DNA of 64,000 nucleotides, from contig JAEMBT020000006.1 in assembly GCA_018873245.2 (NCBI GenBank), forward strand, positions 10,313,855-10,377,854, in the 5' to 3' direction. A program made the translations under genes and the position numbers. Shown in pieces: positions 1-11,567 of the stretch. The notes beneath the pieces are model-generated. The model searched no databases, was not told the origin of the DNA, and saw only the letters and a list, made by a program, of their open reading frames with translations. How positions within the stretch are numbered: position 1 is the stretch's first letter; each line of letters starts with the position of its first letter. The stretch comes from Archegozetes longisetosus. Taxonomy: Eukaryota > Arthropoda > Arachnida > Sarcoptiformes > Trhypochthoniidae.

Positions 1-3000
1 GATGGCAAGAGACTCAGGAAAGCCATCGCTAGAAAGACTGTCGACTATAACTCGTCGGTGACCAAAATGTTAGAATCAAGGATATGGCAAAGAGATTATA
101 GGGATTGTCACGCTTTACACCCAGATATTGGATACTATACTGAGGTTTGATTCGATTGATTTTTTTGTAAATTTACTAATTATGTAAAACTACCCATACA
201 TTCGGTTGCATACCTATTGTTTGAAAAAGACAGACGTTTTTCAAAGGTATCAAATTGGTTAAAGTGAACAATTATCTGAACTTAAAAATGCAATAATCAT
301 ATAATTTGTGTATATAATGATTTATGAAATAAGTTGAATGGATATAATATGTGAGTAGTTAGTTATGAATGAAATTGTTGCTAAATAGATGGTTCCACCA
401 ATGAATATGTTGGACAACCCAACAAATTGCATAACAACCAAATTCGTTCGGACCTCAACCAACAAAATGCGTTGTCCAATATTTTGCGTGCTTTGGACAC
501 CAGAAGGTCGGAGACTAGTAACTGGCGCGTCTAGTGGCGAATTCACTCTTTGGAATGGACTGACTTTTAATTTCGAAACAATTCTTCAAGTAATTACAAT
601 TACAATTAGATGGTTTAGTGTAATGTATAAGTTAATCATGATAGAGGTTATGATTGATTTAAACGTTAGGCTCACGACAGCGCAGTTCGTGTGATGGTTT
701 GGAGCAGGAATGATTCATGGATGGTCACAGCAGATCAAGGAGGATATGTGAAGTACTGGCAAAGCAATATGAATAATGTGAAGATGTTTCAGGCTCACAA
801 AGAACCAGTCAGAGCTATGAGGTGGGCATTTGTTAACTCTTTTGGCGCTTCAGCCGGTGATGTATCAAATAATAAAATCGTTATTTTTCTATTTATTGCA
901 ATAAAGATATCAACTCTTTTTATGCATTGCGAAAATAAAGTTTTAATATATAGTGTTGCCATTTTGAAAATAAATTCTAATCATAGTAAATATCTCTTTA
1001 TTAATTTATACTTTGTTCTCATCTCTTATCCAATAAAACTGATTTCAGACGTCAATCTTTGAATCTTGAAACTTAGACATTCTTGTAAGTTATCTGTTGA
1101 TCTGGTTCTCTCGACCGCTGACCGAATTAATACAACTAATTTACTCAATACCATTGTAATTAACAAATTTTGTTAATTATATTAACTCAAATAAATAAAT
1201 AAATAACTTTCAATCTGAATTAAGAATATCTCTTTCTTCAAAATTGATCATTTTATCGATAATTTTAGCTAACCACAGATATCTCGTAATATTTCTCATT
1301 GGTTTGCCAAAATTTCAAATACTTTCCAATTTGATTCAAATATCTATTTATTAGTTCATATCATATATTGATTGAGTAGTTCTGACCAAATTCAAAATCT
1401 GCTAATTTAATAAATCATTTATAGTGTTTTTAATGCAGCGCGACTCAATTTATTCTGTATTTCGTCTGTTGACAATTTTGTATTTCTTATTTTTAGTTCA
1501 CTTATTTGTCATTTTTTTCATTACTAACTACTCGAAACATCGATTGATATGAAGTTCAAACAAATTGAATAACTTTTGAAGTGTTTTTAAAACCACTACA
1601 AGTTATTTTCGAGCCTTTATGAGAATATTTTGTTGAATGTTGAAAAGAATGTTAAATTAGAGATGTTTTGTTGAACGAACAAACTAATTTACCATCAAAT
1701 GTTTATTTAGAGCAAATCATTAGTTGAAACCAAATAGATATAAATAAGCTATTATTATGTACTGTTTTAAAAGAAGTTCAGTTCACTGCTTCTCAACAAC
1801 TTTTAACATGAATTATTCTTTGTCAAATACTATTTTGTCATCCCTTTACCACTTTAATGTAGTAGCCAAATACTATTCAAATCCTAAGTCTTCAAGTTAT
1901 ACATTAAGCTAACCTTTTAATTTGCAATTAATATAAGTTAGATAATCATTTGTCTCAATTTTTCATCGTAAAATTAAAATAAACAATGTTGACATTTTTC
2001 CAGAAACTAGTTATACTACGGACTTCTGCAAACTTTTATAGTTGGTGTTTACATGAAATTTATATTTTAAGAACACATCTTTTGATAAAATGTTTTATAC
2101 TAATAGGTTTTTGCTTAAATTACTATGAAATCTAGTTTTCGATTAATTTTCAGATCTCAAAGTTATTCAAATCTATTTTAATTTTCTACTTCTGTTAATG
2201 ACTTTGCACTTTAAACCAAAGAAACGATGAGATTTAATTTAAATTTAAGATATTTTGCGATGTTACTATAAAGTTGCTGATGTCTCGTGTAATGATTGTT
2301 GAAAAAATTGAAATATTGTGCCAGCAATCTAAACGAACCAGCGTAAACTATAAGATTATACAATTAGCTCAATTGTTCGTTTCAAATATACCAGTTTGAT
2401 TCAATAAATATGCTTCAGTTGTAGCTCTTATTTAGATTATCTATTAGTCAATTACGAATTTTATTATTCATCAGCAAAATCGTACGTAGATTGAGACCTT
2501 GTTTTTCTTCTGGAACTTTGCCTAATGTTCTTTCATTTGATAGTACTCTGAGCAAAACACTCATAAATATTTAATTTAAAAAATAGAGGCTTTAATGAAG
2601 ATTAACGAATCATTTTTATTTTCATAAAAAATTATGATCTATTCAAATGAAAAATTTAGGTCGAACACACAGTACAGTAGTAGAACTTCTAGTATTTATT
2701 TTTCCTTTAATTCAAAAGTTGACTCGAAGCATCAACTTTTTAATGAAATAATGATAGACAAAAACTCTTGAACATCCATGACTTGCCTTAAGTAAGTGAA
2801 TAATAAATTTCTGTCTAATATATCAAAAAACTCTAATTAGAGAGAAGTGCACTTAAATTACTAGTAGTTTTTTCTTTCGCATAATTCTTTTTATTCAATT
2901 GGTTTGAGATCAGATCTTGACTCTTGAACTCTCGAGAATATATTTCAAAGTTGTTTATGTTAAGTTATTATTATATGGCTAGTAATTAAGCTTGAATGAC

Positions 3001-5790
3001 AAATAGATAGGATTTCGAGATATGAAATTTCAGAACTCAATGTTGATGTAACCTAAGAATCTTCTTGTTATTCGATATGCTTTTTTACAGTTGACTCACA
3101 GTGGGTTGTTAGGTAACTTTCTTACTGAATTTTTAAAGAAAAACTTCATTAAAATGTTTATTTTTTCTTAAGCTTAACAGCACTATAACGAAATACCCAA
3201 AACTAATATTTTTGATAAGTTAGTGTCCGTTCCGCGATATCATAAGTTTTGAACTAATGAATAGGGAAACAGATAAGGTCTAATCAAATTTTTATTAGAT
3301 TTGTTAGTCTCTGTGTTGACTGCAGGCTCAATCGAAACCAAACAAATAATATGCACTACTCTCAGACAATACTCTTTGAAGCATGAAATCTTACTTTCTT
3401 GAAATTACTGACAGTTTTTTAAAACTACAAACCTTATGATTTGGAAAAATCCCATAGTGACTTTCTTGATCTTAATGTAATGTTAAAACCAGAAAAAACA
3501 GACTTATTATCTCTCTTCAAATTTCCAATTAAGGAGATTTTTAAGTGAAAAGTATTGACAGATAACTGATATTATTCTTTATAAAAATTCAATTCAAATG
3601 AATAGTTAGAAAAAATAATTGGCCTAACTAACTGTTGGATTTATCCTCACTTTATACAAAATAGTTTTTGTCCGACTGATTCAAAATTTGCTACTTGTTC
3701 TGACGACGGAACAGTTCGTATTTGGGATTTCATGCGTTGTTTTGAGGAACGTATTCTTCGAGGACATGGTGCTGATGTGAAAGGCGTCGATTGGCATCCG
3801 TATAAGTCATTGATAGCTTCGGGCAGCAAAGATAGCCAACAACCAGTCAAACTCTGGGATCCAAAATCTGGTCAAAGCTTAGCCACATTGTAAGAAAATT
3901 TACTCAATCGACCAAATATTGAGACAAACATTTGTTGAATATATAGCTTAAGATCGATGTGATTTTTGAATTGTTACCATTACAGACACGCACATAAGAA
4001 CACAGTTACAGATATAAAGTGGAACCAAAACGGCAACTGGCTGCTGACTTCCTCAAGAGATCATTTGATCAAAATTTTTGATATTCGAAATATGTCAACA
4101 GAAATGCAAACATTTAGAGGACATAAGAAAGAAGCGAGTTGTAAGTTGTATACCATCAATACTCGTAAATACTGATCAAACAATCCAAAGCTCAACAACT
4201 TTTTTCAAGTTGACTATTAGTTGACTAGTCTTCAATTTGTGTTTATCATTGAAAATAGGTTTATCGTGGCATCCGATTCATGAAAGTTTATTCGCAAGCG
4301 GAGGATCTGATGGCTCAATACTCTTTTGGCTCGTTGGGTAAATATTTGAAAGATTTAATAGAAATATAGAAAAATAATGAAGATTTTGTTTTTAAAGAAC
4401 CGAAAAAGAAGTTGGAGGCATGGAACAGGCGCACGACTCTATCGTTTGGTCTCTGAATTGGCACCCATTGGGACATATCTTGACCTCAGGATCTAATGAT
4501 CATACCTGGTATGTAATAAACTACAACTGAAAAAGTTTAGATAATGATTGACTTGTTTTACTAAACAGCAAATTTTGGACACGTAATCGTCCCGGAGATA
4601 AGATGCGTGACAAATATAATCTCAATCTTCTACCGAAAGGCTCGGAAGAAGCTGAATATGAAGACGTGGTGACCGCTCCTTCTATTCCAGGCATGGGTTT
4701 CGGAGATCAAGAATACGAAGAAGAGGAAGAAACAATATCGGGATCTACGATTCCTGGCTTAGGACTAATGAATGATGAAAATAAAGAACAACAACGAAAA
4801 GTTCCATACGCCAAACCTATTCCTAAACAATTTCAGCAACAATGGAATGGAGACACGAAACGAATGTCTCCCTCACTATCTGGTCCTAACAATAATACAA
4901 ACGGAAACCTGTCTAACCAAATGGCGAATCAATCTCCTAATGAAATGCCACCTCCAGCTCCATCGACGCCTCCAAGTCTTTTGGGTTCTGCACCAATGCC
5001 TTGCGGCTTCTCAAATACTGGTCAAAGCCTTTTAGGTCCAATGCCTCACAGGTTTGGACCGCGAAATTTTATTCCGCCTCCGGGTATGCCATTACAGGGT
5101 CACCCATCAGGCAATCCTAATATGAACATTCCTAACATTCCTCCGCGATCTTTCATGATGGGTCAGCGTATGCCACCACCACCAATGATGATCCCTCCTC
5201 CACATCCACCACCGCATCAAATGCAAGAACATAATATACATCACGACAATTATCACATCCATAATCAAAATCATCGACAAAACAACACATTAGATATGCC
5301 TTTATCTCCCAGACAGGCAATCAATCGCGACACTGACGAACGATTCTCTCATATGAACCATTTTGACGAAGACTTGAGGCATTCTCATGATTATAAATAT
5401 GAAGAACAGTTCGACAACAGACCATTCGATGACAGGCCTTACAATCAAAGGTCAGATATGCGCTTTAATGATAGACACGATAGACGTGATAACCACTTCG
5501 ACGAAAGAGGTTTCGATGATAATGTTCGACAGTTCGATGACAGACATATGCCTAGAGATGACCAAAGAAGGGATGATCATTGGAGGAGAGAAGATAAGGA
5601 TGTTCCGTTCCGCCCCAACTTTAATTCAGACAAAGACTTTAGAAATAGAAAAAGGATGTGGAATGAAGGACCGGGAGATCAAGAGCAACACCACGAAGAT
5701 GGAAATCACTACCAACAGCAAGGGGAAAGGATGTGGAACAGGATATCGCCCAATGGCAATCTCGAGAGAGATCGCGATCGAATGTATTGA
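1..5790 (+). CDS. WDR33: WDR33, pre-mRNA 3' end processing WD40 protein (5' partial)
   Basis: This is the WD40 subunit of CPSF, which in animals helps recognise the AAUAAA polyadenylation signal. Exons are 1-144 (cut at the window edge), 389-589, 670-821, 3665-3889, 3986-4140, 4259-4337, 4398-4508 and 4569-5790. The phases join without a break to give 762 residues. Family landmarks are visible: [72 protein letters not shown] and the post-WD segment [21 protein letters not shown]. The last exon then encodes a Pro/Met/Gly-rich stretch and an Asp/Arg/His-rich tail. That tail is much shorter than in the vertebrate protein, and I see no collagen-like Gly-X-Y run. Intron 822-3664 is about 2.8 kb, far longer than the others. 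The missing start lies upstream of base 1. Confidence 0.95.
822..3664 (+). other. Long intron of WDR33, no gene seen
   Basis: The exons on either side encode adjacent residues of one WD repeat, joined through a split AG|T serine codon, so no coding exon is missing here. The sequence is AT-rich. I see no nested gene, RNA gene or clear repeat in it. Confidence 0.7.
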
Positions 5791-7395
5791 ATCGGAAGTA
5801 ATTTTTAAAACAAACCACTTTTGGTATTGTATTTAAATTAAATGAGAAGTGCTTTAAATCCGAACATAACATAATATTTATAAATATATTAATGTTTGAA
5901 TGATTCAATAATAGCTATTAAATGCAAATTGTAAATTCAAATTAAATTATAAGTTATTTCAACCAAAATCAAGAATCGATTTAAAAGCAAATTAAACTTT
6001 TTCTAAGAATGAAATGTTTCAAATTCAAATCGTGAGAAATTAGCCTCATTTTAACCTTAAGTAAAGTTACAACCAAGACCAAGAGTTACTTTCAATCTAT
6101 TGAATATATTTTAAAGAACCAAAAGTTTGTTTTTCCTTTTACAAGCGAAACCTTCGACAAATTAACAGGTTTTCAACATTTAATGAGAAACAGTAATTCG
6201 ATCTGAAACTTAAATCAAGTGAAATTTTCAGTTAAGTTTTGAAGAATCGATATTTTTTATGTTCAATTTTATAGGTTTGAAGCTCAAGGTTTCATTCAAT
6301 GATGAATGTTAAGCGTTTGTAACATCAGGTTTAAGATGTTTCGAACAATTTTCAATTCTTTAGTAAATCATTTTAAGGTTCTTAATCTAAATCAACATAT
6401 CTTTTGAGAATAATATTAAATTCTGTGAGGATTTATCGGAAGGTTAATGACTGGTTTGCATAAAATTTGAGAAACTTATATTTAAACATATGCTAAAAGT
6501 TAAGCTAAAAGTTGTGCCAAAAAGTTAAGTTAAGCGTTATATTGAACTTAATTCGTTGAATGGTCTGATTTGTGCCATCTCACAACTGATAGTTTAATCA
6601 GTTATGATTAAAAAGCTATGACACTGGTATCTGTGTGAAATTATATAATAGACGATAAGAAGGTCTAAGTAAGAAGTAGTCTAAAATAGACGATTAACCT
6701 TTATTACTTTTTAGTAATCGTAGCAATGAAGGTCTTGCGTGACTCTCTCATGCAGTCATTACATCATTCATTTCTATTGGAAGACTAAACACATCTGTCC
6801 ATATAATATACGCCCCAATATTCGTTCAAGGATGGCATCATTTTGCGGTTTTTCACTAGATCTTTTTATTCTGTTTTCGGAATTACCTACACTTTTCAAA
6901 TATTTTTCATTTATTCTTTCTAACTATATTATTCAAACATTACTTGTACTCGAAATTGCGCTCAATCGTTTTACAATCAAGTTTTTAAATTTAACTCATT
7001 TTCTGACTATTAGAAATTATTATAAAAATATTGGGTTATGAGAGATAACCGAAAACTTAAAAACTAGTTTGAATGGAATACTTATGATTTATTTGATAGA
7101 TTACGCAAATATTATTCAAACTGAACTTTCATTTGGTTTGCTCGCAGACTTGTGTTAGTGTTCAAAACGGGAAATAGTGAACATATCGTCATTATATCTG
7201 GTCTTATATTTCCTTCGACTGAATTTGAAATTTACAGAGAAACCGATTGCTGTTGCCATTCAACACTAAACTTTTTCCTTTTATTCACTAAACCGGCGTT
7301 TTTCCGACATTCAATTTCAATTGGAAGTCAATTTGATTTTTAGTTAATTTGAATTTTGATAAGTTTGTTACTTAAGAAGAAATTAAATCAAAAAG
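5791..7395. other. Intergenic region between WDR33 and Pgd
   Basis: This holds the WDR33 3' UTR and the Pgd 5' region. An open frame at about 6739-7041 begins at GTG, is rich in Phe/Leu/Ile as T-rich DNA usually is, and has no recognisable similarity. I see no supported gene. Confidence 0.6.
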
Positions 7396-10272
7396 ATGTC
7401 AACTGAACAGAAGTAAGTTTGCGTAAATATGAATGCGAAATTAATTTGAAAAGACATTATAAGAAGTTAATATAATTTGATGGAATCAGTGCGTAAATGC
7501 AAATATATTTAAGTTATTTAGTTGTAATTTATTAATTAACGATTTTTAAAGTTACTCAAATGTAGAAAAGTATTGATGTCTTTGGAGATAATTAACCAAT
7601 TTTTTCCTCAATCGTTAGCTTTAATTGACAACAAGCCAACGAGAATAGTAGTCCTTTAAAATGATTGATAAAAGCAGCAATTTTGCCGTTAAATCAGGGC
7701 TCAATTGTTACTAAAACAAACTTGATTGAAGCCTCATAATTGGCAAATTGATTTTTTTATCTAAACGTTTGCAAATATTGTTGATTCGCCCTTCAACAAG
7801 GCGTTAAAGAGGATAAAGCTGCTCTTGTAATAAAGTTAGGTATAATGGCTAAACGAGATAAATGATTCAATTATCAAACTGAGAGGTAGTCAAGTGTTAG
7901 TAGAATAACGCCAGGGATCTATAGTAAAACAACAAACTTCAATAAATAAGATTAAATGCTTTACTGAGCATTAAAACTGTTTAGCTAATAATTGCAAAAC
8001 TAACAATGATATATTGCTAATTAAATGCAATGTTAAATCAAATACATTATAATTATAGTGATTTGAATGTTTTAATACTTTCACTGTTAGAAACGTATTA
8101 TTTCAATACTATTATACTATTATAATATATAATCTAATAAGACATGGTTGGGTTATTCAAGTTTCGAAACAACAATCCCTTTGAAAATACTTTCTTTTGA
8201 TTTAAACGTAATTTGACTTTGTCTCAAAGATAACAATCATAATGACATTGCAAAGAAAATGTGGTTAAAATTGAACGTTATGCTAATTAACCAGTACAAA
8301 AGTGAGATATCGTTTTAACCTTATTTGAGTTTTTAGGTTGATTAATAATTGACATAGATCAAGTTTTCCATGACTGCAAAACTTCATCTTTTGTTCTCCC
8401 TTAACCATGTCTTGAAATTTTCTAACTTTTCTACCTTGAGACAATTGAGACAACTTTCCCCGATGGGTAATACTATGTGTAAATCCATAAAGAATCCACC
8501 GTAAGCTGCCAATGCACCACTTATTTAAAAAGCATCACAATTTCTATTTAACAATTGAACTTCTAATCATGATTTTAGGGCCGATATAGCGCTAATTGGA
8601 TTAGCAGTAATGGGACAAAATCTCATACTGAATATGGCTGATAATGGATTCACTGTAAGTACTCACGTATTAGTTTCCTCAAGTATAACTTACACTCAAT
8701 TCAATGTATACTTCAATAGGTTTGCGCATACAATAGAACCACATCAAAAGTTGATGAGTTTTTAAACAATGAAGCTAAAGGGAAGAGTATTGTTGGAGCC
8801 CACAGTTTGAAGGAAATGGTATCTAAGTTGAAGAAACCTCGCAGAGTCATTCTTTTGGTCAAAGCAGGTCAGGCAGTCGATGATTTCATCGGACAATTGG
8901 CACCATTGCTCGAAAATGGAGACATTATCATTGATGGTGGAAACTCTGAATATAAGGATACACAAAGACGTTGTAAGGAACTGAAAGAGAAAGGACTTCT
9001 GTTTGTAGGATCGGGTGTGAGTGGAGGAGAAGAAGGAGCCCGTTATGGACCTTCACTAATGCCTGGCGGTCACAACGAAGCTTGGTTTGCATAAGATCGT
9101 CACTTAACTTAAACTATAACTAATTTTGATCACATTCATTAGGCCTCATATCAAAGAAATTTTTCAAAAAGTAGCCGCAAAGGCAGACGGAGAACCGTGT
9201 TGTGATTGGGTCGGAGAAGATGGTGCCGGACATTTCGTCAAAATGGTTCACAACGGCATTGAATACGGAGACATGCAGTTGATTTGTGAAGCCTATCATC
9301 TGATGAAAGACGGTCTTGGATTGTCACACGATGAAATGGGAGACATTCTAACAGAATGGAATAAGAGTGAGCTGGACTCTTTTCTAATTGAGATAACAAG
9401 AGATATTTTGAAGTATAAGGACACTGACGGACAACCACTTGTCTCTAAAATTAGAGACTCTGCCGGACAGGTGATTATTTTTTGATCAAAATTTCAGAAT
9501 ATATTGATCAAAAGTTTTATTTTGTTAATGTGTATAGAAAGGAACTGGAAAGTGGACTGCGATCTCTGCATTGGATTATGGTGTTCCAGTCACTTTGATC
9601 GGAGAATCAGTTTTCGCACGATGTCTTTCTGCACTTAAAGACGAACGTGTGGCTGCGAGTCAAATACTTAGTGGCCCCAAGAATAAGTTTCAAGGCGACA
9701 AAAAGAAGTTCACGGAAGATATAAGAAGAGTTAGTAAAGATTAACTGTTAATTTGATGATGAATGAATAATCTAAATAAACTGTTGATGTTTCAGGCTCT
9801 GTATGCTTCTAAGATCGTTTCATACGCTCAGGGATTTATGCTATTGAGAGAGGCTGCGGAACAATTCAATTGGAATCTGAATTATGGTGGAATAGCACTG
9901 ATGTGGAGAGGAGGCTGCATTATTCGCAGTGTATTCCTCGGAAACATCAAATCGGCATTTGATAAGAACCCTAAGCTCAAGAATTTACTTATCGATGACT
10001 TCTTCCGCAATGAGATCGAAAAATGTCAGGATTCGTGGCGACAAGTGGTGTCCAATGCCGTCTTGTTGGGTATACCGACCCCTGCCTTCAGTACTGCGTT
10101 AGCCTTTTTCGATGGCTACCGTTCGGAAACACTTCCCGCTAATCTGATTCAAGCGCAACGTGATTACTTCGGAGCTCATACTTACGAATTGTTGTCTAAT
10201 CCCGGACAATTCGTTCACACCAATTGGACCGGAAGAGGGGGTAATGTTTCGTCATCCAGTTACAACGTTTAA
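7396..10272 (+). CDS. Pgd: 6-phosphogluconate dehydrogenase, decarboxylating
   Basis: This cytosolic pentose phosphate enzyme oxidatively decarboxylates 6-phosphogluconate to ribulose 5-phosphate, making NADPH. Exons are 7396-7412, 8579-8654, 8720-9084, 9143-9470, 9538-9729 and 9796-10272, giving 484 residues, close to the usual 483. The N-terminal Rossmann motif is [21 protein letters not shown] follows in the NADP site. [30 protein letters not shown] and the catalytic [15 protein letters not shown] are all intact, as is the C-terminal [13 protein letters not shown] with NWTGRGG. The first coding exon is only 17 nt (MSTEQ plus part of K) and is followed by a 1.2-kb intron. The gene converges on the C3orf33-like gene, with 126 nt between stop codons. 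Confidence 0.97.
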
Positions 10273-10398
10273 AAAGTTTATCTTTCGATAAAGTATTCTT
10301 ATGATTAAGTTATCCGACTTTTGAAAGTAGTTTATTCAAATGTTTTTATTATCGATTCACTAATCTTTTCCACATGAATGACAATTGTTTGTTTGTAA

Positions 10399-11307
10399 TT
10401 AGTTAAGTCTAAATAAATCACTTATTTTTTTAATTGATTGAAAATAAGTTTGACATTTACTTTTAAATGTATCCCATTTCGAAGGTTCGTACCAAATGCC
10501 AACTCTGGTTTTCTGTGCTTTTTTCTCACATGAGATTAGATTTTTGTACAAATGCTTATAAGCTTTAATACCAGTAAAACGCTGATCGTATGGTTTGATA
10601 TACGCCAGTCCCCTCTTGACTAGTTCTAAATTCAGATTATTTTTCAGTAAAATAGCTTTTTCTTCAGAAACAACGCAGTGGATATCGTTTTGATTCCGCC
10701 ACAAAATTTTGAACCAAACTATTTTGTTCTCCACATTCAGTTTAAGCCAATACGTGCCAGAGATGGTCGGGTTTACAGCAGCAAAACAAACGTTCAATAG
10801 TTTTTCTAAATATCATAAAAATCATTCAAAATTTACTGTCAATCATAGATTCAAATTTCAAACCATTGTTTGAGCTTTTATGCCATGGCATTGATATAAT
10901 GGGAATATGATCTACATTAATAGTTCCATCGTTTGATACACTTCTAACGACTCCACGTAAACGAATATTTTTCTTTATAAATGATTTGGGAATTTTGTTG
11001 ACATCACGGAATTTAGTTGCCTTGAAAGTAACATTTAAATATTTTCATGTTGACATTATATTTGACTATTAGTTGAACTTACAAAACGAATGCTTCTGAG
11101 TACAATACCAGCTCCGAGTAAACCCAAAGCTCCGATTGACAACTATTTCTCATAAATTCAAATATGACTCGAACTTTTGGTTTAATTTGAGAATCTCATC
11201 TCTATCCTTACCCTGATTTCCATTATGTGACTGTCTGCATAGTTGGATAAATTTTCAATTATGCTTTTCAGATCAGGCAATGAGTTCTTGTCTAAAGGTT
11301 TAGCCAT
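10399..11307 (-). CDS. C3orf33-like protein with a nuclease-like (SNase-type) domain
   Basis: Exons in transcript order are 11307-11212, 11142-11083, 11020-10837 and 10805-10399. Phases agree and give 248 residues. Residues about 33-49 form a short Gly/Leu-rich hydrophobic segment (SIGALGLLGAGIVLRSIRF). The rest resembles human C3orf33, with IPKSFIKKNIRLRGVVR, DHIPI, ELVKRGLAY and RVGIWYEPSKW in the right order. The family is related in fold to staphylococcal nuclease, but its biochemical role is not established and I claim no activity. The ATG is only 261 nt downstream of the MEPCE stop on the same strand. The last codons overlap a candidate Pgd poly(A) signal on the other strand. Confidence 0.8.
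10412..10417 (+). promoter_or_regulatory. Candidate Pgd polyadenylation signal AATAAA
   Basis: This AATAAA lies 140 nt after the Pgd stop and is the first I see downstream. It falls inside the last codons of the convergent C3orf33-like gene. Assignment is by position only. Confidence 0.45.
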
Positions 11308-11417
11308 TCCTATAATGTGAAAATGATTTGTTTAATTTGAGCTAAAATTAGTGCAAGTATTCAAAAAGAGCAGAAAGTCATAATTTAATTTAATGCGCTT
11401 AAATAAAAAACATTAAC

Positions 11418-11423
11418 TTTATT
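11418..11423 (-). promoter_or_regulatory. Candidate MEPCE polyadenylation signal
   Basis: TTTATT on the + strand reads AATAAA on the minus strand, 145 nt past the MEPCE stop. It is 111 nt before the ATG of the co-directional C3orf33-like gene, which leaves little room for a separate promoter. Confidence 0.4.
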
Positions 11424-11567
11424 GACTACACAAAATTATATGATTGAAAATTACATTAAAGTTTGAAAATACACAAAATGAAATAAAATAAGATTTATAT
11501 GAAATATGTGCAACAGTGGTCTGAACAGGCATTTGCTATGAAATAATTGTTGAAATTCCAAAAATTT

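Noticed and set aside
6739-7041. 100-codon open frame upstream of Pgd
   Set aside because: It begins at GTG, is rich in Phe/Leu/Ile/Tyr as expected of T-rich DNA, and resembles no family I know.
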